The position numbers were made by a program, and so were the translations under genes. A stretch of 64,000 nt of DNA, taken from assembly GCA_902586025.1 (NCBI GenBank), contig CACIFV010000002.1, positions 109,043-173,042 of the forward strand, given 5' to 3'. Shown here piece by piece: positions 27,827 to 35,414 of this stretch. How positions within the stretch are numbered: position 1 is the first letter of the stretch; each line of letters begins with the position of its first letter. Source of the DNA: an uncultured Pelagibacteraceae bacterium (GTDB lineage Bacteria > Pseudomonadota > Alphaproteobacteria > Pelagibacterales > Pelagibacteraceae). Below the pieces are notes generated by a model. The model saw only the letters and a list, made by a program, of their open reading frames with translations, had not been told where the DNA came from and did no database searches.

Positions 27827-28770
27827 TAATTTAATTTTCCAGGAATTTTAAAAGTTATATTTTCTTTTACGATTTCAACTTCTTCTATGTTGACAGTAAA
27901 TTGATCTTTTAACTCTGCAATAAACTTTTCAACAAGTATTTCTGGCGCTGAAGCACCTGATGAAATTCCAATTGTGTTACATTCTTTTATCTTATCTATA
28001 GGCACTGGGCTTTCTGAGTGTATTAGCTCAGCAGAATTACAACCAGAGTTTTTAGCAACTTCAACTAATCTTACAGAGTTAGATGAATTTCTACTTCCTA
28101 TTACAAAAAACATATCACATTTATCCGCTATTACTTTAACTGCTGATTGTCTATTTGTTGTTGCATAACATATGTCATCTTTTTTAGGCTCTTTAATATC
28201 TGGGAATTTAGATTTTAGAGCTGCAATTATATCTTTGGTATCATCTACAGAGAGTGTTGTTTGAGTTATGAAAGATAGCTGTTTATTTGAGATGTTTTCG
28301 TACTTATTTGCATCCTCAATATTTTCTATTAAATCTATTGCACCTTCAGGCAATTGACCCATAGTTCCTATGACTTCTGGATGGTTTTTGTGTCCTATTA
28401 ATAATATATGATGACCTTGTTTATTTAAGTTTTCTGCTTCTCTATGAACTTTAGATACTAGAGGACACGTTGCATCTACAAACATCATATTTAAATTAGA
28501 AGCTTCCTCTGGAACAGATTTTGGAACGCCATGTGCTGAGAATATAACTGGTCTTGATTTATCTTTAATCTCATCTAATTCTTCAACAAATATCGCTCCT
28601 ATCTTTTTTAAACTTTCAACAACATGTTTGTTATGTACAATTTCGTGTCTCACATAAACTGGAGCACCAAATTTATCTATACTCTTTTTTACAATTTCAA
28701 TTGCTCTATCAACTCCTGCACAAAATCCTCTTGGCGCAGCTAAATAAATTTTTAAATTTTTGTTACTCAT
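27826..28770 (-). CDS. ispH: 4-hydroxy-3-methylbut-2-enyl diphosphate reductase
   Basis: The last enzyme of the MEP isoprenoid pathway, making IPP and DMAPP with an iron-sulfur cluster. The 314-residue protein has the three cluster cysteines in APRGFCAGVDRAIEIV (about residue 18), VDATCPLVSKVHREA (about 102) and DICYATTNRQSAV (about 200), plus VRHEIVHNKHVVESL and SGASAPEILVEKFI. It overlaps blh by 8 bases, directly after the carotenoid genes that consume its product, and is followed by thrB. The ispE gene of the same pathway is at 45.3-46.1 kb. Confidence 0.97.
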   Translation of the reverse strand: MSNKNLKIYLAAPRGFCAGVDRAIEIVKKSIDKFGAPVYVRHEIVHNKHVVESLKKIGAIFVEELDEIKDKSRPVIFSAHGVPKSVPEEASNLNMMFVDATCPLVSKVHREAENLNKQGHHILLIGHKNHPEVIGTMGQLPEGAIDLIENIEDANKYENISNKQLSFITQTTLSVDDTKDIIAALKSKFPDIKEPKKDDICYATTNRQSAVKVIADKCDMFFVIGSRNSSNSVRLVEVAKNSGCNSAELIHSESPVPIDKIKECNTIGISSGASAPEILVEKFIAELKDQFTVNIEEVEIVKENITFKIPGKLN

Positions 28771-29659
28771 TTTTTTCCACCATTAATTCAAGTAAAATAT
28801 GAGGAAAGGTCAATGAAGCCAATCCAACAAATATTATTTTAATAATACTTTCATCTATACCAAATTTTTCTGAAATAAAATAAAAAACTATTAAATACAT
28901 TATTGCTGTAATTACTGTAAGTGGAATTATTTTTCTTAAAAAAATAGGAAATCCTTTCATCAAATTTTTATTAATTTCACTAATTAAACTTAGTGAATGC
29001 CTTATAGAATGAAGAAAGCAAAAATAAATTGTAAAAGCTAATATCGGGTTAAAAAAATAGTTTAAAATAATTATTGAAAAACTATCTAAAAAAAGAATTG
29101 ATCTTAAATCATTATTATTACCTCTATATATAAGAAAATTACTTAGCACTGATAATATAACTAAAGGAATTAAAAAATTATTAGCCATAATATTTTCGTC
29201 AATTGAAAAATTTAACAATTTAAAAATTTCGATTGTCTCAGCTTTATGAAACAGTAAGGGTGCTGAAATAACTAATGATCCTTTAATGAAATAAAAAATT
29301 TCTAAAAAATTAGCATTTTTTGTTTCGATAAAGTCACTATCCTCTTTGCCAAAGTGATATGCTGCAACTATTAAAAAAAGCGAAAGCAACAATATTGGAC
29401 TTAAAATCCAAATTAAAACAACAAAAATAGCAATACCTATATAAGTTATATAGAACACTTCTGTATTTTTAATTTTATAAATTTTTAAAAGTTTCTTACC
29501 CTTTTCATGATCCAGCGCACCGTGAGAGATACCAATTGTAAGAATTAAAAAAAAACTAAAAAGTATAAACGAATTATTTCTCAATACCTCAAAGGCAGAA
29601 AAAAAAATACAGATATTAAAAAAAATAATAGAATGAAAAAAATTTATTTTGTTGATCAT
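28763..29659 (-). CDS. blh: Brp/Blh family beta-carotene 15,15'-dioxygenase
   Basis: Cleaves beta-carotene into two retinal molecules, the chromophore of microbial rhodopsins. The 298-residue integral membrane protein has about seven or eight hydrophobic segments. The family iron-binding histidines appear in GISHGALDHEKGKKLL (about residues 42-57), AAYHFGKEDSDF (about 99-110) and CFLHSIRHSLSLI (about 215-227). SHGALDHxKG is diagnostic of the Brp/Blh family. It follows crtY directly (one-base overlap) and overlaps ispH by 8 bases. Its presence implies a rhodopsin gene elsewhere in the genome. Confidence 0.93.
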   Translation of the reverse strand: MINKINFFHSIIFFNICIFFSAFEVLRNNSFILFSFFLILTIGISHGALDHEKGKKLLKIYKIKNTEVFYITYIGIAIFVVLIWILSPILLLSLFLIVAAYHFGKEDSDFIETKNANFLEIFYFIKGSLVISAPLLFHKAETIEIFKLLNFSIDENIMANNFLIPLVILSVLSNFLIYRGNNNDLRSILFLDSFSIIILNYFFNPILAFTIYFCFLHSIRHSLSLISEINKNLMKGFPIFLRKIIPLTVITAIMYLIVFYFISEKFGIDESIIKIIFVGLASLTFPHILLELMVEKNE

Positions 29660-30726
29660 TATTTAAATACAGCTTTAATAAAAATCCATTTTGGCATCTT
29701 TAATATAATGGATAAGTCCTCGAAAATATTACTTTTATTGGAAAGGAAATTTATTACTGTTTTTGACTTGCTTTTAAACATTTTGAAGAAAATATTTGGC
29801 ATGATCTCTGGCTTTTCAGCTAGGACTTTCAAAAAAACATTATCTAAAAACTTATACTTACTTTTTATATTGAAAGCTCTAGTTTGGGTTATTTTATCAA
29901 TGTTTTGGGTAATATATTCTGCTTGTTCTTGAATATTTAGGAAAGTATAGCCAGTACTTAAACGCGTCATACCTCCAGCAGTTCCAATATTAATCGTATT
30001 TTTGTCGTTTTTAAATTTTGGATAAAATAATGGTATGGCCCCAACTTCTTTATAATTAATTTTATATTTTTTTAATTTTAAAGTGTTTTCGATATAATCA
30101 GTAATTTGTTTATCATAATCTTTTTCACTATCATCTTCCATTTTTGAAAGCCACGTAGTTTCGATTAAAGCTAATTTTTTTGAATAGGGTAGTGTATAGA
30201 AAAAATGAACACTTTTTTTTTGATCACAATCAAAGTCCATTAAATTCATTATTTGATCATCAAAAAAATCTTTCTCGGTTTCAATCTCAACACCTTGAAA
30301 GTGTTGCCATAAATTAGAATCTTTATTCTCAAGATTTGTCAAACTATTAAATAAAATTGCGTTTTCTGTATTTACTTCACTAATATCTTTAAAGAATTGA
30401 ATATTTGGATTTTTATTGATTTTATTTAAAATTTTTTTGTAGAATAGTCCACTATCAATACTTTCGTAAGGAGTTTCTTTACAATCTTTATATTCAACAT
30501 TTCCTTTAAAATTGATTGTATAATCTTTCCATCTTTTTTTTACACAGTCATCAAACTTGTGAGGTACAGTTTTCCAATATGACCAAGTTTTATCTCTTTT
30601 ATATTCATCTCTTTTTTCAATAATTGCTAAAGTCTTATTTTTAAGTTTATCGTGATACTCTAACTCATAAGCCAATGTTAAACCTGCACAGCCACCTCCA
30701 ATAATTATGTAATCAAAATCTTTCAT
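29659..30726 (-). CDS. crtY: Lycopene beta-cyclase
   Basis: Cyclises the ends of lycopene to give beta-carotene. About 355 residues, normal for CrtY. It opens with a flavin/NAD-binding motif, DYIIIGGGCAGLTLAYEL (about residues 4-21), and has RDKTWSYW typical of bacterial lycopene cyclases (R/DxxTWCxW-like), then NIGTAGGMTRLSTGYTFLNIQEQ, the conserved C-terminal FAD-contact region. I start it at the ATG at 30726; the open frame extends three codons to a TTG at 30735. The start overlaps crtB by 14 bases. Operon order crtI-crtB-crtY-blh. Confidence 0.93.
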   Translation of the reverse strand: MKDFDYIIIGGGCAGLTLAYELEYHDKLKNKTLAIIEKRDEYKRDKTWSYWKTVPHKFDDCVKKRWKDYTINFKGNVEYKDCKETPYESIDSGLFYKKILNKINKNPNIQFFKDISEVNTENAILFNSLTNLENKDSNLWQHFQGVEIETEKDFFDDQIMNLMDFDCDQKKSVHFFYTLPYSKKLALIETTWLSKMEDDSEKDYDKQITDYIENTLKLKKYKINYKEVGAIPLFYPKFKNDKNTINIGTAGGMTRLSTGYTFLNIQEQAEYITQNIDKITQTRAFNIKSKYKFLDNVFLKVLAEKPEIMPNIFFKMFKSKSKTVINFLSNKSNIFEDLSIILKMPKWIFIKAVFK

Positions 30727-31564
30727 TATACTCAATATCTTTCATTATTATCTCATGCTCTTTTATTGTAAGTTTTTTATCTTCTTTTACAAAATATAAT
30801 TTAATTAAATCACCAATAGATAGTACTGTGTGTAAGACTTTTCCCAAATTGTTTACATAAATTTTTCCTGATTTATTATAATTTTCTAAGTTTCCTTTTT
30901 TTAAGATTTCATTTCCAATTTGTCTATATACTCGTCTTGCAACCAAAATCGAAAATCTTAAAAAGAATGGAATTTTTTTAATTGATATAAAAGAATTATT
31001 ATAAAATTTGTCAGCGATTTTTAGAATTCTTTTAATTTCATCAAAATTCTTTTTTATATAAAATCTATTATTGCTTTCATCTTCAATAACATCTCTTGAA
31101 ATATTAGTTAATTGCATTGCAATACCTAAGTCAATCGCTCCTAAAAGTGCTGATCTTTCTTTGACATTTAAAATTTTTGCCATCATTAATCCAACTGTTC
31201 CAGCCACTCTATATGAATAAACATATAGATCTTTGTCAGTGTTGATTTCTACTTTTGATTTTATATCAGCCTCTACGCCATCGAATAAATCATCAATTAT
31301 TTTTTGTGATATTCCAAATTTGTTTATTAAAGCCCACATATTTTTAATTATTTGGTTATTTTCATTTTTTAATTTGAAATCTTCTTTGAAAGTATTGAAA
31401 TTTTTTAATTTCGTATCAAGATCACCTTTTTCATCTGCTATATTGTCTATGTATCTACAAAAATCGTACAAGTTAGAGCAATCAGAGTAGACTTGTTTTG
31501 GTAAAAAGAAACCTGCCCAATTAAAAGATTTAGCATATATCGACAAATAATTTTGTTCATTCAT
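30713..31564 (-). CDS. crtB: Phytoene synthase
   Basis: Condenses two geranylgeranyl diphosphates to phytoene, the first committed carotenoid step. The 283-residue protein belongs to the squalene/phytoene synthase family. The first aspartate-rich region reads LYDFCRYIDNIADEKGD (about residues 32-48, DxxxD), the second LTNISRDVIEDESNNRFYI (about 152-170). SFNWAGFFLPK near the start is typical. Its ATG follows the crtI stop with a one-base overlap, and it overlaps crtY. The substrate-making crtE is not in the window. Confidence 0.95.
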   Translation of the reverse strand: MNEQNYLSIYAKSFNWAGFFLPKQVYSDCSNLYDFCRYIDNIADEKGDLDTKLKNFNTFKEDFKLKNENNQIIKNMWALINKFGISQKIIDDLFDGVEADIKSKVEINTDKDLYVYSYRVAGTVGLMMAKILNVKERSALLGAIDLGIAMQLTNISRDVIEDESNNRFYIKKNFDEIKRILKIADKFYNNSFISIKKIPFFLRFSILVARRVYRQIGNEILKKGNLENYNKSGKIYVNNLGKVLHTVLSIGDLIKLYFVKEDKKLTIKEHEIIMKDIEYNERF

Positions 31565-33021
31565 TACAAAATTTTATCTAATACCTTTGCGGATGATAGG
31601 ACCCCTGGAACACCAGCTCCAGGATGAGTGCCTGCTCCAACAAAATATAAACCGTCATAAACCTCAGATTTGTTATGAAATCTAAAGTATGCTGATTGAG
31701 AAAATTTGGGCTGAATTGAAAAACCCGAGCCATATTTTGTATTTAACTCATTTTCAAAATAATCAGGGGTTAAATAAAAATCATCTACAATATTTTCTTT
31801 TAAATTTGGTAGTAAACTTTTTTCCATTTTATCTATTACCATTTTTTTGAGTTTCTCACCTTCGACTGACCAGTCTATTCCTGATTTATTATTAGGTACA
31901 GGCACTAATACATAAAAGCAATCATGGTCTTTTGGTGCCATACTTGAATCTGTTGCGGTAGGTCTATGTAGGTAATAGCTTATATCGTTATTTAATTTTT
32001 TGTTTACAAATATATCATCCAAGTGTTCTTTGTACTTATCGCCAAACTTTATAGTATGATGTTCAACATTTTCGTATTTTTTCTTTGTTCCAAAATAATA
32101 AACAAACAGTCCCATTGAATATTCCATTCTATTTATCTTCCAATTAAATAAGGTGTTATATTTTTGATTATTTAGCATTTTTGAATAAACACCGGGAGGA
32201 TCTGCATTACAAACTACGTTATCTGCTTTAATTTCCTCATCTTCACTTGTCACAACCCCGACAACTCTTTTATTTTCTGTAAGCAAGTTTTTAACTTCTT
32301 TACCTTTAATAATTGTAACATCTTCTTCTAACATCAATTTCTCAAAACCTTTTATTATTTGTCCTGTTCCACCCATAGAATAATGAATTCCCCATTTTTT
32401 TTCTAAATACAAAATTAATCCATATATAGAGGTTGTAGTAAAAGGGTTCCCACCTACCAATAATGGGTGCATACTAAATAGCCTTCTTAGTTTTTCATTT
32501 TCAATAAAACCACTAACCAAAGAATAAACAGATTTATAACTTTTTAAACTTAGCAATGCAGGAATTTGCTTAAACATAAATGAAGGTTTATCAAATGGCA
32601 CATCTGATAATTCTGAATAACCCTTATCAAATATTTTTTTTGTAAATTTAAGTAAATTTCTGTAACCCACAACATCTTTATGATTAATTATTGCAATCTG
32701 TTCTTCCATTTTCTTTTCATCAGCGGAGTAATCAAAATGGCTTCCATCTTCGAAAACAAATCTGTACCAAGTATCTAAATCTTTTATTTTTATATAATCA
32801 TCTGGATTTTTATTAAAAAGTTTAAAAATTTCATAAATTAAATAAGGAGCAGTTATTACAGTTGGTCCACCATCATAAGTAAACCCATTACTTTTAAATA
32901 CTCTCGCTCTTCCACCTAAATCTTTTTGTTTTTCAATTAAAGTAACTTTATGACCTTTTGCTCGAAGTCTAAGAGCTGCCGCCATACCACCAAAACCTGA
33001 TCCAATTATAATGGAATTCAT
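31564..33021 (-). CDS. crtI: Phytoene desaturase
   Basis: Dehydrogenates phytoene to lycopene in several steps. The 485-residue flavoprotein opens with IIGSGFGGMAAALRLRAKGHKVTLIEKQKDLGGRA-type dinucleotide-binding fold (GSGFGG, about residues 7-12), has YDGGPTVITAPY, VVCNADPP, YYLHRPTATDSSMAP and the C-terminal FAD signature LYFVGAGTHPGAGVPGVLSSAK (about 455-476), all diagnostic of CrtI. It is the first carotenoid gene, 48 bases after atpF on the same strand. That gap contains TATAAA-like DNA which could give the cassette its own promoter. Confidence 0.96.
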   Translation of the reverse strand: MNSIIIGSGFGGMAAALRLRAKGHKVTLIEKQKDLGGRARVFKSNGFTYDGGPTVITAPYLIYEIFKLFNKNPDDYIKIKDLDTWYRFVFEDGSHFDYSADEKKMEEQIAIINHKDVVGYRNLLKFTKKIFDKGYSELSDVPFDKPSFMFKQIPALLSLKSYKSVYSLVSGFIENEKLRRLFSMHPLLVGGNPFTTTSIYGLILYLEKKWGIHYSMGGTGQIIKGFEKLMLEEDVTIIKGKEVKNLLTENKRVVGVVTSEDEEIKADNVVCNADPPGVYSKMLNNQKYNTLFNWKINRMEYSMGLFVYYFGTKKKYENVEHHTIKFGDKYKEHLDDIFVNKKLNNDISYYLHRPTATDSSMAPKDHDCFYVLVPVPNNKSGIDWSVEGEKLKKMVIDKMEKSLLPNLKENIVDDFYLTPDYFENELNTKYGSGFSIQPKFSQSAYFRFHNKSEVYDGLYFVGAGTHPGAGVPGVLSSAKVLDKIL

Positions 33022-33069
33022 ATTTCTTAATTTACATTATTTTTATAAAATTTGATAAACTATCTTAGT

Positions 33070-33567
33070 TTAAGAACTGATTTTCTTTAATTCTGTCTTT
33101 GTTTCTTCAAGATTTTTATTAAACAAGTTGTCAAGTTTAGACTTATCAACAGATGTAGTAATAATTTTTTTTACAGATTCTACAGCAATATTAATTGATG
33201 TATCTTTAATTTCTTTAATGGCATTATCTTTCATTTGAGAGATTTTAGTTTCTGCTAGACTTTTCTTAAGTTCAGCTGATTTATGAAATTTATCGTTCAT
33301 TTCAATTACAAATCTTTCAGTTTCATCTTTTGACTGCTGCATAATCTTTTCACTCTCAATTTTTGCAGTATCTAGCTTCTTTTGCGCCTCATCCAATAGT
33401 CTTTTAGATTCAGCTCGGAGTTTTTCACTTTCGTCAATTTCATTTTTGATATCAGTAATCATTTTGCTCAATAAATTATTAACATTCTGTGGAACTTTTA
33501 AATAAATTAGCGCCCCAAAAAATATTACAAAAGATACTGCTACCCAAAATGTTGCATCAAATGCCAT
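33070..33567 (-). CDS. atpF: ATP synthase F0 subunit b
   Basis: Part of the peripheral stalk that holds F1 to subunit a. I start it at the ATG at 33567 (MAFDATFWVAVSFVIFFGALIYL), giving 165 residues with one N-terminal membrane helix (about residues 5-25), followed by a long charged coiled coil rich in Glu and Lys. The open frame reaches 33603 but the added MKIFLKKKWKNI would place twelve extra basic residues inside the preceding gene. It overlaps the b' gene by 11 bases. Split b/b' subunits are usual in alphaproteobacteria and cyanobacteria. Confidence 0.93.
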   Translation of the reverse strand: MAFDATFWVAVSFVIFFGALIYLKVPQNVNNLLSKMITDIKNEIDESEKLRAESKRLLDEAQKKLDTAKIESEKIMQQSKDETERFVIEMNDKFHKSAELKKSLAETKISQMKDNAIKEIKDTSINIAVESVKKIITTSVDKSKLDNLFNKNLEETKTELKKISS

Positions 33568-34147
33568 TATGTTTTTCCATTTCTTTTTTAGAAAGATCTT
33601 CAACTATGGCTGAAAGACTACTTTTATTTATATCTTCACCAATTAATTGTTTAACTAGATCGGAGGATGTCTCAATTGCAATTTTAGTAACTTTCTCTTG
33701 AGAAGTTTTTTTTAATTGGTCTATTTCTTCTTCAGCTTTTATTATTTCTTTCTCGATATCCTTTTCTAAAGATAATCTTTTATTGTTTATATCGTCCAAA
33801 ACTTTTTGTCTTTCACTATTAAAGAAGTTTTTTGCTTCGACTTTTGTATCATTGATAATTTTATCAAATTCTTTAACTTTTTTTTCAGTTTCTTCCCGTT
33901 GCTTGTCTGCAGTTTCGATATTCTCTAAGATTTGTGATTTTCTGGTTTCAAGATTGTTACTAATCTTTGGTAGTATGAACTTAGATAAAATTATAAACAA
34001 TAATCCAAAGGTAAGTACTAACCAAAAAATTTGAGATATCCAAAACTCGGGATTGAGCTGGGGCATACCTCCACTCTCAGCGCTTTGAGCGCTATAAGTA
34101 AAGATAAGACTTAAAGCTAGAAATTGAAAAATTATCTTTTTCAACAT
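33557..34147 (-). CDS. ATP synthase F0 subunit b'
   Basis: The second peripheral-stalk subunit, paired with b. The 196-residue protein has a hydrophobic, signal-like N-terminus (MLKKIIFQFLALSLIF), then GGMPQLNPEFWISQIFWLVLTFGLLFIIL with the membrane helix at about residues 38-58, and a long coiled coil (KSQILENIETADKQREETEKK and onward). MPQLNPEFWISQIFWL is the b' hallmark. It lies 3 bases after atpE and overlaps atpF. The extra N-terminal segment before the usual start is common in alphaproteobacterial b' subunits and may be cleaved. Confidence 0.92.
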   Translation of the reverse strand: MLKKIIFQFLALSLIFTYSAQSAESGGMPQLNPEFWISQIFWLVLTFGLLFIILSKFILPKISNNLETRKSQILENIETADKQREETEKKVKEFDKIINDTKVEAKNFFNSERQKVLDDINNKRLSLEKDIEKEIIKAEEEIDQLKKTSQEKVTKIAIETSSDLVKQLIGEDINKSSLSAIVEDLSKKEMEKHNGI

Positions 34148-34150
34148 TAA

Positions 34151-34378
34151 TTAAAACGCGAAAAGAATAATTAATGCAACAACTAATCCAAATAAACCAG
34201 TCGCTTCCGCTAATGCAAAGCCTAATAGCAAGTTTGGAAACTGCTTTTGAGCTGCAGATGGATTTCTCATTGCACCTGAAAGATAATTTCCAAAAATTAT
34301 CCCAATTCCAACTCCTGCACCTGCAAGTGCAATTGCTGCTAGTCCTGCTCCTATCATTTTTGCTGCTTCTAATTCCAT
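34151..34378 (-). CDS. atpE: ATP synthase F0 subunit c
   Basis: Forms the rotor ring in the membrane. The 75-residue hairpin has helix one with the AGAGVGIGIIFGNYLSGAMRNP glycine pattern and loop, and helix two with the proton-carrying Glu in LLGFALAEATGLFGLVVALI (about residue 58). The Gln of helix one used in sodium-binding rings is not seen, so proton coupling is likely. A strong AGGAGG-like ribosome site precedes the start, fitting the need for many copies of c. It is located between atpB and b'. Confidence 0.97.
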   Translation of the reverse strand: MELEAAKMIGAGLAAIALAGAGVGIGIIFGNYLSGAMRNPSAAQKQFPNLLLGFALAEATGLFGLVVALIILFAF

Positions 34379-34397
34379 TATATCCTCCTTATGTTAA

Positions 34398-35129
34398 TTA
34401 ATGGTGTAAATTTAATGCATCATTCAAATAGATACATGTTAAAATTGCAAATACATATGCTTGAAGAAAAGCAACTAATATCTCCAAACCTGTTAATGCA
34501 ACTGAAAAACCTAGTGGTAGCCAGCCCCCAACAATTCCTAAGCTAACTACAAAACCTCCAAAAACTTTCATCATCGTATGGCCCGCCATCATATTTGCAA
34601 ATAATCTAACTGATAAACTAATTGGTCTACTTAAGTATGAAATTATTTCTATAACAACTATTAATGGCAATAAAACCATTGGAACTCCACTTGGCACAAA
34701 AAGTTTTAAGTATCCAAGTCCATGTTTAATAAATCCAATTATTGTTACTCCTATAAATATAAATGCTGCTAATACAAAAGTTACAATGATGTGGCTAGTG
34801 ACAGTAAAAGAGTATGGTATCATCCCAAACATGTTACAAAATAAAACAAACATGAATAAAGAAAATATGAAAGAAAAGTAAGGCTTAGCTTTCGATCCAG
34901 CTGTATCACTTATCATTTTTGAAATAAAAGAGTAACTGAGTTCCGCAAGTAATTGAATTTTATTTGGTATGATAGATCTCTTCGTGCCTAAATTAAAAAT
35001 AATTAATATTGCTAGTGAACTTATGACCATAAACAAACTCGCGTTTGTGAATGAAATATCTATGTTATTTATTTTAATTTCTGGACCAATTCGGTACACG
35101 TTGAATTGGTACATTGGATTTGCTGCCAT
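34398..35129 (-). CDS. atpB: ATP synthase F0 subunit a
   Basis: Forms the two proton half-channels beside the c ring. The 243-residue protein has five or six membrane helices. The essential Arg is in SLSVRLFANMMAGHTMMKVF (about residue 175), with the C-terminal GLEILVAFLQAYVFAILTCIYLNDALNLHH typical of the family. It begins MAANPMYQFNVYRIG, 7 bases after atpI. F1 genes are not in this window, as usual for alphaproteobacteria where F0 and F1 operons are apart. Confidence 0.96.
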   Translation of the reverse strand: MAANPMYQFNVYRIGPEIKINNIDISFTNASLFMVISSLAILIIFNLGTKRSIIPNKIQLLAELSYSFISKMISDTAGSKAKPYFSFIFSLFMFVLFCNMFGMIPYSFTVTSHIIVTFVLAAFIFIGVTIIGFIKHGLGYLKLFVPSGVPMVLLPLIVVIEIISYLSRPISLSVRLFANMMAGHTMMKVFGGFVVSLGIVGGWLPLGFSVALTGLEILVAFLQAYVFAILTCIYLNDALNLHH

Positions 35130-35136
35130 TTGCCTA

Positions 35137-35412
35137 CTATTTTTGCATTTTTTTTGCTGATTTAATAACGTTCATAATTCCAGCTATTACACCAATAAAA
35201 AAAAATATTAAAATTAACCAGGGTTTAGTACCAAACCAATTGTCTAAAATAAACCCAATAATTGTCCCAACAGCTACTGCAGATACCAATTCCGTGCTCA
35301 TTTTGAAGGCTGACCCCATACTTGAGCCTTTATTTCCCTCTTCAGATTTTTTGTCTTTGTCAGTTTTATTTTTTGCAATTTTTAGGCGAGTTTTAAACTG
35401 GTCTTTATCCAT
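35137..35412 (-). CDS. atpI: ATP synthase protein I (AtpI/AtpZ-like)
   Basis: A 91-residue protein with a charged start (MDKDQFKTRLKIAKNKTDKD) and two membrane helices (about residues 37-56 and 61-80), with VGTIIGFILDNWFGTKPWLILIFFFIGVIAG, the pattern of AtpI in alphaproteobacteria. It helps c-ring assembly or ion uptake for the ATP synthase. It starts 2 bases after the smc stop codon and precedes atpB, so it links the smc and F0 genes in one run. Confidence 0.9.
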   Translation of the reverse strand: MDKDQFKTRLKIAKNKTDKDKKSEEGNKGSSMGSAFKMSTELVSAVAVGTIIGFILDNWFGTKPWLILIFFFIGVIAGIMNVIKSAKKMQK

Positions 35413-35414
35413 TA

